Positions 9,987 through 20,008 of a stretch of DNA of 29,566 nucleotides are shown piece by piece. Under the pieces are notes generated by a model. The model was given only the letters and a program-made list of their open reading frames with translations, was not told where the DNA came from and made no database searches. Both the position numbers and the translations under genes were made by a program. The stretch spans positions 1-29,566 of the forward strand of contig NAVB01001785.1 of the NCBI GenBank assembly GCA_002179805.1, given 5' to 3'. Position 1 is the first letter of the stretch. Each line of letters starts with the position of its first letter. This DNA comes from Acanthamoeba lenticulata. Its lineage: Eukaryota > Discosea > Longamoebia > Acanthamoebidae.

Positions 9987-11253
9987 TCACGACTTGAGGA
10001 ACTTGGAGACCTGCACAGCCCAGCCGTTCTGGGCGGCCAGGGAGACGTCCCAGACCATGGCGCCGCCGAACTGGCTGTCCCAGCGCACGCCGTTCAGGAC
10101 GCGGGTGAGGGTACCGGCATCGACGAAGCCCGCGCCGCCCGAGCTGGCCCCGAGGGCGCCCACGACGACGCGCGTCTTCGGGCTGTGCTGCTTGGCCCAG
10201 TTGGCCCAGGTGTAGTAGTTGAAGGGTTGCGCCAGGCCGCACGTCGGCAGGTTGTTGTAGAACTGCACCCAGATGAAGTCCACCTTGCCCTGGTCCAGCG
10301 CGCTGCCCTGCGTGTAGGGCCCATCGTAGGCGTCGGGGAAGGGGCACTGGGGCGCGGCCCTGCGACAACGAAGATGACGACATCACATGCATATGAGCGC
10401 TTGTGTCATCATGACAAGGAGCGAGCTCGCGTACGAAATGTAGTAGCGCCTGCTGCTGTCCTGCTTGAACAGGTTGCTCAGGACGTTGACCAGCGCGCCG
10501 TAGTGCGAGGGATTGCCCGACTCGATGTCGAGGTCGATACCGTCGATGATCGCGTTGCCAAACGGGCGCGTGGAGGAGGAGCCACCGAGGAACATGTTCC
10601 ACAGCTGGTGGGCGACGTGGCTGGCCTGCTCGGAGCTGGACAGGCCATAGGTGCCGTCGGCTCCTCCGATGGAGAGGAAGATGCGCTTGCCTCGCGACTG
10701 ACACGTCTTAATGTCTTGCCCAATCTGCGGGCAGTTCAGCAACTGACTCCCAGGGAAGGTTTGCCAACAGCTGCACGCCATGGTGTATACAAAGTGAGCA
10801 ACATGATGCAGTAGGGGCAGTCCCAAAAGGGGCGGCGAGGCGTACTGGCCAGCAAAGTTCACGAGCAGGTCTCCGCCAATGCCGAACTGAGGCGCAAAGC
10901 CGATCACGATGATGTCGTAGGTGCTGTCCGCACAGTAGCTCGCCAGATTGGCTTCACTGCCTGACGAGTCCTGCCCCCAGTAGCCGACCTGTGCCCATCA
11001 CCACAACGGTGTCAGTTAGTGGTTGTAGTGAAGCAAAATGAGTGCATAGCTGCGTTAGCAAGGGGAGGGCGAACGATGCAGCACCATCAAGTTGTTGTCC
11101 GCACGATCTGGTTCTGCATTGTGGGCGAGGAGAGGTTAGACGCCGGAGCAGCTTCGTTTGAACGAAGAGAGACGAACCAAAACTCGCGCTACAAAGGCAG
11201 AGCAGGGCCGCCAGGGCAGCGATGAGCAAGATAAGCTTGTGGCTCGACGTCAT
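9987..11253 (-). CDS. Secreted class III chitinase (GH18)
   Basis: Exons 11253-11178, 11113-11085, 10988-10846, 10770-10435 and 10359-9987 join in phase to 318 residues. The N terminus MTSSHKLILLIAALAALLCL is a signal peptide. The mature part starts with VGYWGQDSSGSEANLASYC, the first strand of the hevamine-type TIM barrel, followed by NFAGHC, KRIFLSIGGA, the catalytic DGIDLDIESG (D-x-x-D-x-D-x-E, Glu as acid/base), AAPQCPFPD, FIWVQFYNN and GAMVWDVS. All are diagnostic of class III (plant/fungal) chitinases, which hydrolyse beta-1,4-GlcNAc polymers. There is no C-terminal binding domain or anchor, so the enzyme should be secreted or lysosomal. The 29-nt second exon is inferred from phase and splice sites and is the weakest part. 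A role in digesting fungal or insect food, or in wall turnover, is inference. Confidence 0.94.
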
Positions 11254-11837
11254 GGGATGGTGAAGCTTGTGGGCAAGATGACTGCGGTCGGGTGAGAGAA
11301 AGGACTTTAAAGCGGGTGGAGGGGAAATAAGGGCCTCCCAATGTTGCAGCACACATAAAAACGCTGCCAATCGTTTTCCGCCACCAAAGGCTTATTGCGT
11401 GACAACTTTGAAATTGGAAAGGTTGTTGCCTGTTCTCTTTTCTCTCAGGTTTTCTCTTTATCGGGAGTCAACTTGTCAGGCGCTGGCTGGCGTTTTGGGC
11501 TGTGTCGGAGAACCATTACGCTTCCTGGACGGTTTTAGGCCTAGCTCAGGAGTTTGTTAACTCCTTAGACCAATGGCAATCGCTGCAGTAACCTCAAAGC
11601 AACATATCATTGGTGTTGATTTGACACTATCTGCATGGGGGAGAAAGATTCTTCCACAAAGATGATAATGCGCCACTCCATGCACTCATGGTGGAGGTTC
11701 ACTTCCACCATCCAAGGATGGCCCCTTTTGGCTGGCGCGGTTTTCCCCACGCCCTCAACAAGCCTTGTCTTCCACTATTGGCCATGATAAAAATAAAATA
11801 AATGCAACAAAAGAAAAAGGAGAGAAAAAACGAGGTC
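11254..11837. other. Divergent promoter region between chitinase and glycosyltransferase genes
   Basis: No gene was recognised in these 584 bp. A CTTTAAAG stretch about 55 bp upstream of the chitinase ATG might serve as a TATA-like element on the minus strand. A perfect 7-bp inverted repeat with a 4-nt loop (AGGAGTT-TGTT-AACTCCT) lies at 11548-11565. Confidence 0.4.
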
Positions 11838-13452
11838 ATGCAGAGGAATAGGCGTGCATCTCGCTGGATGTGGCGGACATCTTTGCGGGCCAAGTTGCTC
11901 CTGTTCATTGCAGCTTTCTTCGTGCTATGGTTTGCCTTTGTGTACACGCCCTTCGCCTTCCTCCAGCGAGCTGGTCCGGCTCACCGTGGTGCGGGCGCAC
12001 GCCAGAGGTCGACGGGCCTACGATGATTCCGAGACTTTGGGTGGTCCCGAGAGTGTCTCAGCTCGAGTGCGGCTCGCCATGATCCTCCCCATCATCGGAG
12101 AACCGAAAGGTGCTCTTCGCTTTCGTTTTTCGTTGTATTTATTTATTTATTTATTTTTATACTTCTTTTCGGCAATGCAGACTGGTTTCCCTACTGGGCC
12201 ATGTCCTGCAGCGGGCAGCCCCTTTTGCCTGGGCTGTGGCCCGACGGCTCGTCGAGGCACCGCGTCAACGATGTGGAGATTGACTGGCTGGTGTTCCACG
12301 AGGGCATGGAGAGCGTCGACCGGTGGCGACGCGACTGGCCGTCCATGTTCCCTTCCAACATGCGCTTCATCCAACTGCCCAAGGGCGGTATCATTCGGCT
12401 TTACGCCGAGAAGGCCGCCGCCGCCACCAACAACCCGCGCCTGGCCGAGATCTACCGGTACCGTCGTCAGTGTCATTGTCACCGCCTTTGCCGCGGCGGC
12501 GGTTGACCGTGTTGGGCGCCACAGGGAGCGGGCCAACCGGTTCGGCGGCGGCCTGCTGGTCCAGCTGAAGGGCATGCTGGGCACGGCGTTCGAGGACTAC
12601 CTCCACGGCTACACCCACTGGGCCTTTCTCGACTACGACGTGCTCTGGGGCGACGTCTACGGCTGGCTCGAGGCCGACGAGCTGCTCGACTACGACGTCG
12701 TCACCTTCTCCTTTGGGGACCACACGGCCCTGTACCTGCGCGGCCAACTGACGGTCATGAAGAACACGCCGCGGGTCAACCGCCTGTGGACCCTGTGCGA
12801 GCAGCTCGTAGGGGACGACTTCCCGGCGGGCACGCCGCTGGAGAACGTCGACGAGGGCTGCTTCAGCTACCGCATCCTGCGCGAGGCCGACGTGCGGGTC
12901 CTGGTTGCCACCAAGCAGCGCCTGCCCCCCGACAACAGCGTCTGGTATTGGCTCGACGGCACCCTCGTCGAGCGCGCCGAGGCAAGTGACGAGGCCACGC
13001 GTGAGTTTGAGGAAGCGGTCGTGGCGTATTACACCCGCGCCATGAACACGACCGCGAACACGGCCACGGCCTTGACGCCGGCCTCGCCGCCGCTGGACTC
13101 GGCGCCCTTCTTGGAGCCCGCGGCCTGGACGCCCGTGACGGCCACCGCGCGGAGCTACTGCGCTGGTTGGGTCCCGATGATCTATCGCAGGTGCCTCTGG
13201 CGCCAAGACCTGGGCGACGCCTGTCGCATCAAGCACGAGAACGGCACGGCTTACCGCCAGACCTGCCGGCGGGCCCGGCCGGACCAGACCGCCTTCATCC
13301 ACTTTTTTATGCTAAAGCATTGGCACTGGAATTCGAAACACGCCGATGAGGTGGTGAGGCTGCCGCCGCCGCACACGCGGCCGGTGGTGGTCAAAGTGAG
13401 TCGACAGGACGGCATTGTCACGCTCCTCGCCGCGCCTGACCTACGATCATAA
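11838..13452 (+). CDS. Type II membrane glycosyltransferase-like protein, copy 1
   Basis: Proposed exons 11838-11973, 12062-12109, 12181-12457 and 12525-13452 join in phase to 462 residues. A short basic cytosolic tail precedes one hydrophobic helix (AKLLLFIAAFFVLWFAFVY), the layout of Golgi type II enzymes. The luminal part begins with the conserved strand RVRLAMILPIIGEP and continues with DWFPYW, VEIDWLVFHEGM, QLPKGGIIRLY, then HWAFLDYDVLWGDVYGWL and LLDYDVVTF. The DYDVLWGD segment resembles the D-x-D acceptor/metal region of nucleotide-sugar GT-A folds (a DUF6625-like family). The donor sugar is unknown. The tail HTRPVVVKVSRQDGI is shared with the next gene. The first intron (11974-12061) is the least certain. 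An in-frame ATG at 11802 could add 12 Lys/Gln-rich residues. Confidence 0.75.
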
Positions 13453-13566
13453 GCACAAAGGGAACACACTCTGGTTGCGATGTAATGCGAAGAAAGGAAA
13501 AAAGACAAAACATTTTTAAATTTTGAAGAAGCAAAAGTCGCGTTGAAGGGAACGACTTGTTGGCAG

Positions 13567-15277
13567 ATGCCGAAAAGGGTTGTGGCGGTCATTCCGCTGC
13601 TCCTGCTGAGCCTGCTGGTCTTTTATGAGTGCGCTTGCCTCCTGCCTATGCACTTCACCACCGCTGTGGAGCAACTTTAAAAAGTTGAGCCTTTGACCTC
13701 TTTTCAGGTCAACTCTGTCGCCTGCTCCGGTCGGCTCAACCGAGGACGAGGCTTTACCGACAGCAGAAATCACACATGTCAGTCCAGCACCACAACTGGG
13801 GCGCCCAAACCCAAAGCCCAAACCACCAAGGCCAAGAGGCGAAAAGATCAAACTGGCGATGGTGCTGCTGATCATCGGCGAGCCCCAGAGTACGCGGGAC
13901 TCCTTCCAAAGGTGTCTCTTCCCAATGAGGTGAGCTCACTGGCCAGCGCTGCAGAATGGTTCCCGTATTGGGCGTTCTCCGGTCCCGCACACACGGCCGC
14001 GTCCTCTGGCCAGTCAAGTGCCAACGTGGAGATAGACTGGCTCGTGTTTCACGAGGGCATGGAGACCGTTGACCAGTGGCGCATTGATTTGCCCGCCATG
14101 ATCCCTCCGAGCTTGCGGCTGATTCGCCTACCGCAAGGTGGCATCGTTCGGCTGTTTGGCGAGAAGGCATCAGCCGCGGTCAACGACTCACGCTTGGTTG
14201 AGCTCTACCAGTACGACTCCCAACTGACGCGCAGGCTTGCAGCAGTGCTCAGCTGGAGGGTTGCCCGGTGCCAGGTCTCGAGCCAAGCGAGTCGGCGTCT
14301 TGATTTTAGACCAGCTCAAGGGCTTGATCGGCACGGTGTTCGAGGACTACCTCGGCGGCTACACCCACTGGGCCTATCTCGACTACGATGTGCTCTGGGG
14401 AGACGTCTACGGCTGGCTCGAGGCCGACGAGCTGCTCGACTACGACGTCGTCACCTTCACCGATACCGAGACAGAAGACAAGACGAGTCTTTACCTGCGC
14501 AGGCAGTTGACCATCATGAAGAACACGCCGCACATCAATCGCCTGTGGACTCGCTGCGAGCAGCTTCTTGGGGACGACTACCCCACAGGAGTGCCGTTAT
14601 TGCACCTAGACGAGGCCTGCTTCAGCTACAATGTCCTGCTTGACGGCCAAGTGAGCGTGCTCTTCACCAGCAAACAGCAGCAGGCAAGACTAGGCGACTG
14701 GTATTGGATCAACGGCACCCTCGTCCTCTTCAGGTAGTACTCCCCCTGATGAGCAGATTTTGAGGACTCTTGTTATCGCCGCCTTCTTTCATGCAGCAGT
14801 CCGGGAAGCGAGGAGGCATTCGAGCAAGCCATCGTCAGCTACTTTGAGGAAGTCGCAGCCGGTAACATCCCTGTCGAAAAGCCGTGGATGTTGCCCGAGC
14901 CCCTCGACATGGAGCCCCTCTCCGTGACCTCGCCGTGGGAGCTCATGCATCCCGCGCTCGGCCCGTGCGAGAGATGGCTGCCCGCCATGTACAGCCTGTG
15001 CTTCCACGTGCCCCAGCCCGAGCTCGTGTGCCGCCTAAAGTTACTCGAGGCCGACGAAGAGAACGGCCCGGCCGCCTACCGCCAGGACTGCTGGCCCGCG
15101 CGGCCCGACCAGACCGCCTTCGTCCACTTCCAGGCCTTCAAGAAGAACCCCTATTGGAAGCTGCTCGGCGCCGCCGCGGTGCAGCTGCCACCGCCCCACA
15201 CGCGGCCCGTGGTGATCAAACTGAGCCAAATGGAGGGCATCTCCACGCTCCTCGCCGTGCCCGACGACATGCGATGA
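13567..15277 (+). CDS. Type II membrane glycosyltransferase-like protein, copy 2
   Basis: Exons 13567-13628, 13708-13889, 13955-14210, 14275-14733 and 14797-15277 join in phase to 479 residues. The N-terminal anchor MPKRVVAVIPLLLLSLLVFY is followed by a Pro-rich stem absent from copy 1, then KIKLAMVLLIIGEP. The catalytic blocks are nearly the same as in copy 1: WFPYW, VEIDWLVFHEGM, RLPQGGIVRLF, HWAYLDYDVLWGDVYGWL, LLDYDVVTFTDTE, and the tail HTRPVVIKLSQMEGI. Introns after GEP (phase 1) and after the conserved Tyr of the IY/LY motif (phase 2) are in the same positions as in copy 1; the last intron (14734-14796) is unique to this copy. It lies 114 bp downstream of copy 1 on the same strand, so this is a tandem duplication. 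Confidence 0.75.
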
Positions 15278-15376
15278 CAATGACAACGACGGGAGAGAGA
15301 AAAAGAGCCAATTTTTTGTTTGCTCGACGCGGCCAACAGCAACACGCTGGGTCCCGGCGAGGTCTTTGCAGCTCTT

Positions 15377-18300
15377 CTAGCAGTCGATCGTGCCCTTCTT
15401 GGTGAGGACGGGATCGCGCGGGGCGTCCATGTCCGGCCGCAGGCCTGCGCGTTCAAGTGCGTGAGAAGTGGCGAACCCAAAAAGACACGATTGACATCAA
15501 CAACCGTACCGACGTAAGAGGGGAAGCGCGGGACACCGTCGGGGGTGAGCTCCTGGAAGCGGTAGGTGATGATGGCCCCGACGGGCGGCGGGGCCTCGCG
15601 CTCGGCGTCCGACAGGCCGGTGCCGACCTTGAAGGCGGTGCCGTTGGCCATGCGGCAGTGGAGGGCGCCGACGCGGCCCTTGTGCTTGCCCTTTCCCGGC
15701 TCGTGGGCCACCACGACGGCCTCGGCGTCGTGGAAGCTCTTGACCTTGAGCAGCGTCGTCGAGCGGCCGGTCACGTAGAGCGAGCGCGGCTTGCGCAGCA
15801 TGACGCCCTCGCCCTGCTTCTTCTCGATCCGCTTGAGCTCGACCTCGAGGTGCCGCGGGCCCTCGCACGGGACCATCTTGAGCACCTTGGCGTAGGGCGT
15901 CGGGTGGGCCTCGAACCACTTGCGCACCGTGCGGAGGCGATCCTCAAAGGGCGACGTCGCCAGGCCGGGCGCGTCAAACACCTGGAACGTGAGGTTGCGC
16001 CACCGCGCGTCGGAGCCCTGGCTCTTGGCCACCGACACGGTGATCTGGAACTGGCCCCGCCCGCCAAACAGCTCCTGTTCCCCGCGTGTGTGCGTGCGTG
16101 AGCCGAGAGCTCGGGGCCCCACGCTGGGTTGGTAGAAGGGACGACGTACGCCGTCGAGGGGCATGTCCGGCGGCAAGTTCTCGCAGAACCAATCTTGTGT
16201 GTAATCGGGCGCTTGAGCGTTTGGGCGGACGAGAAGGACGAGGAGGAGGCGTCACGTACCGGGAGCGAAGAAGGCGTTGCCCAGGCGCGAGATGAACTGC
16301 TTGCCGTTCCAGTAGGCCCGCACGCCGTCCTGACGAGGGTGCGAACGCAAACGCACGCGCGCGTGTGAGTGCGACGGCCAATCGTAGATCAAAAACAGGC
16401 AATAGAGAGAGGAAAGGGGAGAACGCGCGCACGAGCTTCTCAGAGAGCCACCAGCCGGTCGGGTCGACGCTGGGCTCCCACTTGTGCGCCAGCAGCAGCT
16501 TGGGCGTGTCCTTGTTTGTCGCTGCAGCCCACCACCACAAGTATGAGGCTCGATGCCCAAGGGACGACACGCGCACGCGCACATGCGACGTACCGGCCTT
16601 GACGATGGGAGCCGACGCCGGTCGGCCGCAGCGCGCAGTCTCGTACTCGTCCCCGAGGAACTCGCGCAGGTGCTTACACGTCCGCCTGCCGGCGCAAAGC
16701 GCGCGTCAACATACACACGCGCACTCCTACGGGGTCACGCGGCACACGGGCGGGCTCGACGACGTACCGGTCGACGGGCTGATTCTGGTTCTTCCACGCC
16801 GGGCACAGGCAGTAGTATACCTCGCCGGCGCACTTTTTGATTTGCCATTTGTCTTTTGTTTTTGGTTTTGTTTTGGTTTTGTGTTATTTTTGTGTTTGTT
16901 GTTTTGTGGGATTCACGAGTTGGTCAGCTGCCTGCGCCCTCAAACGGGGTTTGAGAGGGGGAGGGGGGGGGGAAGGCGAGGTGTACTGCCGCCACTCATG
17001 GAGTCGACCTCGCGCGTCTCGCCGTCCTGCATGATGTTCTTGGGCTTCGGCAGCGTCTTCTCCTCCTTTTGCCAATTGCCGCCGGCCAACTCGTCCTCCT
17101 CTTCCTCGCCCTCACCATCGGCGGCGTCCGGACGCGGTGATGCTGGTGGCGGGGACTTGGCTTTGTTGTTCGTAGGCGGCTGTGGCGCCTTGGGCTTGGG
17201 CTTGGGCTTCTCCTCCTCTTCCTCTTCTTCCTCTCCTTCGTCTTCACCAGCATCATTGCCCGCCTGGCCGCGGCCGTCCCACTCCTGCAGGAGCTGCATG
17301 AACTTGCCCTCGTCCCACACGTCGCACCCGCAGCTCTGCGCCTTCTCCAGCTTGGCCCCGGCCTTGTCCCTACAATACGCGCGCGCGTGTGCGTGTTGTG
17401 AGCCATCGACGGTCCATCTCTGGCAACGAGAGAGAGAGAGCGAACCCGCAGATGACGATGTCCGTGTTGCGCGTCACGCCGCTGCCTACGAGGGCGCCCA
17501 TCTCCTTCAACCTGTAACACGTATTTCAATCATATTTGAATTAATTTCTAAATCAATTTATATTCTTAATATTTAATTAAATAATAAGAAGAGGGGGCAC
17601 GTACTTGGCGGTGGCTTCCTTGCGGGCGACCATGAGGGCGCCGGTGAGGACGATCACCTTGCCCTGGACCTGGGCGACGAGCCCGCCAGCAGCAGGGGAA
17701 GCGGGCTTCTTCGTCGGCTTCTTGGCCGTCGTTGTCGTCGTCGTCGCCGTCGTCGGTGTCACTGCCTTGTAAGGCTTGCTGGCCGGTACGGCGGCCGCCT
17801 TGGCGCTCTTCTTGGTGTTCTTCTTGTTCTCTTCCTCCTCATCTTCCTTGTGCTTGTCCTGGCCGTTCTCATCATCGTCGCCCGGATGCCAGAACTGCGC
17901 CCGATGTTCGGGATTCCTGTCAGAGTCGCCGGTAAGTACGAAAACGAAAACGACAACGACGACACTAGCAGCAAAACTCACTTGCGATAGCACTGCGCGC
18001 CGTAGGCACATCGAGATTTGCCGCCGGCGAGCTTTTGCTTCTTGGACTTGGGCTTGGGCGAGTCCCACGGGATGTCCTGCACAGTTGGGAACCAACGGCG
18101 TGAGTCCGCCGCCTCGGCATGGGATGACAAAGGCCTCGCTCAGTACCTCGTCATTGTCCTGCTGCTTGACCGTGGCAGCAGTGGCGGAGCTCGCGTTGGC
18201 CGAAGTGGTGACCGGCTTGGCCGGCTGTGGCTTGTTCTTCTTGCTGCTCTTCTGCTGTGCGATTTGCTCGGCGACGGCGGTGACTTCGTCGTCGATCGAC

Positions 18301-19190
18301 ATGTCGAGCTCCTGCACACGCACGCACATCATGATGAACTAATCAGAACACAACGGAAGGCCTCGACCTCGAGGGTGGGATGGCGCCCCGTGCCTGGGTG
18401 AGCTTTGGGCTGAGTTGCGCGTTGTCCTCGTCCTCGTCGTCTGCTCGTCCAAACTCCTGCTGCAGCGCAGCCAAGTCCATTTCGTCGGTGTCCTCCCCGT
18501 CCTCGACGCCGTCATCCACCCACGGCGCCTTCTTCTTGTTGTCGAGCCCCGCTGATGTTGAAGACGATGATGATGACGATGACGTAGAAGACGAGGACGA
18601 TGCGCTATCATCAAACTCGAGTTTGCGCTTCCTGGCCGTGGTCGAAGCGGAGCCGAAGCAGGGCACGTCCATGTCCACAAAGAGCCGAACGGCGCCTGTC
18701 ATGACGGGCTGGTGGGTGAGCAACGAGCGGGCGGGGCTTCGAACTGGCGCCCTTGTGCAGACTCTACGTACCTGCGCCCTCGGAAATGGCGAGCGAGAGC
18801 GAGTCGCCAGAGAAGAGCGACGCCGGTGGATCGTCCTTGTTGAGAGAGCGCTCCTCGCCGGTCTGGGTCGAGCGAAGCACGACCGCGTTGGTGCTCAGCG
18901 TACGGACCTCCACTCTTGCCTCTGCCCGCACGAAGCGGAGCTCGACGTGCTGACGTGACACGCTGCGACATTGTGCCGGTGACAACCGCTCTTTAAGCGC
19001 TAGAAAGTCGGTATCGCGGCCCAATACCAAAGGCTTCACAAACAATGCATCGTTTTTAATGGTGGTGTAAGCATTTGTGTTTTGGCGCCAAAAGGAACAA
19101 AAAATCGGTGGAGTCAGAAGGGCGCACCTGCCCGTTGCGCATAACGCACAACCTCTCGGTGTCGTCCCGCAAGTAGCAGTGTAGAAGCAT
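15377..19190 (-). CDS. Multidomain DNA repair ligase: FHA-PBZ-BRCT-SWIM-ATP DNA ligase
   Basis: Fifteen exons: 19190-19128, 19033-18772, 18695-18394, 18311-18147, 18076-17982, 17916-17605, 17511-17446, 17369-16987, 16852-16768, 16685-16594, 16521-16433, 16329-16260, 16193-16150, 16074-15510, 15444-15377. They fit in phase throughout and give about 886 residues. FHA (1-108): PLVLGRD, SRQHVEL, LSTNAVVL. A Ser/acidic linker follows. PBZ finger (about 287-309): CAYGAQC, then HRAQFWHPGD. BRCT (about 378-451): KVIVLTGAL, GALVGSGVTRNTDIVICG, CDVWDEGKF. SWIM (564-583): C-x-C ... CKH. Ligase core: motif I EKLDGVRAYW (Lys637 as AMP acceptor), SRLGN, LDGELF, FQVFDAP, EGVMLRK, LLKVKS, then an OB fold ending FPSYVG. 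It has no helical DNA-binding domain, like LigE-type minimal ligases. FHA and PBZ should dock phosphoproteins and poly(ADP-ribose) at breaks. Exon 3 may instead end at 18352. Confidence 0.9.
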
Positions 19191-19370
19191 GGCAGAGGAT
19201 GGAGAGGAGGGGCGGAGCTGGATGTGAAGCAAGATGGTTGTAGTTGGGCTGTTTTTCGAGGTATATTTTTCTTTTTTGGCACTTTTGCTTTGTCGACTAA
19301 CGGATGAGAACAAGCTCTTGCTGACGTCACCGCGATTTGAGCACTTCACTTGACAAAGGCGGAGCAAGGC
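19191..19370. promoter_or_regulatory. Bidirectional promoter with CRE-like palindrome
   Basis: Only 180 bp separate the start codons of the ligase gene (minus) and the secreted-protein gene (plus), so both promoters lie here. A perfect TGACGTCA palindrome at 19322-19329 matches the CREB/ATF consensus. The function is inferred. Confidence 0.55.
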
Positions 19371-20008
19371 ATGGCGGGACGCACAGGAGGTCTCCGGCGA
19401 AAAACAACGCTCGGTCTGTCGTGGGGTGTCGCGCTGGTGCTTCTTGCCGTGGTCGTGCTGTGCGCCTTTGTGGAGGCCGCCAGTGCGGAGGAAGAGCTCT
19501 GGACTCGGTGGGGGGACCGTGCCCTGGACCAGTGTATTAAACTTATCAAGGGCCGCAAGGGCCGTGCCAAGCTGGAGGAGATATGTGAAACCTACCAAGA
19601 CGTCGTGGACCACGAGATGCAGATGCTCTCCATCAACGTACGTACTTTCTGCCTTTCCCTTGGTCATGTAGTACATCTTTACAACAGAGTGTGTTGTCGT
19701 CTACACAGTTGGGTGCTGCTCTGGGGAAAAAGGACGCAAAGGACAATGTCGGCTTCACCAACGAGCTAGCCGAGCGGCTGGAGCGTGAGCCTTATCGCTC
19801 GGATGGGGACCAGATCATCGGCGATGCCGCTCGCCACTTTGTCAACAACGGCGTGACCTCCAACAAGGCGATGAAGAAGCACTTCTTCACCAAGTTTGCG
19901 CAGTGGCTCACAAACGCTGCTGTCGACAACGGCAAGTCGATGAAGTCGATGCCAGTCTACCCAGGCATGGCGGATCTCGAACGCCGCATGCACAAGGACG
20001 ACCTCTAG
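19371..20008 (+). CDS. Small secreted or ER protein of unknown function
   Basis: Two exons (19371-19637 and 19709-20008) join in phase 0 to 188 residues. An Arg/Lys-containing start followed by a strongly hydrophobic core (SWGVALVLLAVVVLCAFVEA) is a signal peptide, likely cleaved near AASAEE. The mature chain is helical and charged, with only two cysteines (DQCIKLIK and LEEICETYQ), and ends in RRMHKDDL. That C-terminal KDDL resembles the K/HDEL class of ER-retention tetrapeptides, so residence in the ER lumen is possible. No domain is recognised. The neighbouring AATAAA at 20054 lies 46 bp after the stop. It shares the divergent promoter with the repair ligase. Confidence 0.75.

Noticed and set aside
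11548..11565. Inverted repeat AGGAGTT-TGTT-AACTCCT near a TAGCTCAG string, considered as a tRNA or terminator
   Set aside because: No acceptor or T arm and no B box nearby, and a factor-independent hairpin terminator makes no sense in a nuclear genome; it is probably chance.
12391..13302. 303-codon minus-strand frame
   Set aside because: It is antisense to glycosyltransferase copy 1, whose protein motifs and intron pattern are convincing.
15457..16101. 214-codon plus-strand frame
   Set aside because: It is antisense to exon 14 of the ligase gene; the Val/Ala/Leu/Glu repeats reflect complementary codon bias only.
16851..16920. T/G-rich repeat-like stretch, considered as a microsatellite or mobile element remnant
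   Set aside because: It falls exactly within the ligase intron 16853-16986; T/G-rich intron bodies recur elsewhere (for example 25040-25086), so it is ordinary intron composition.
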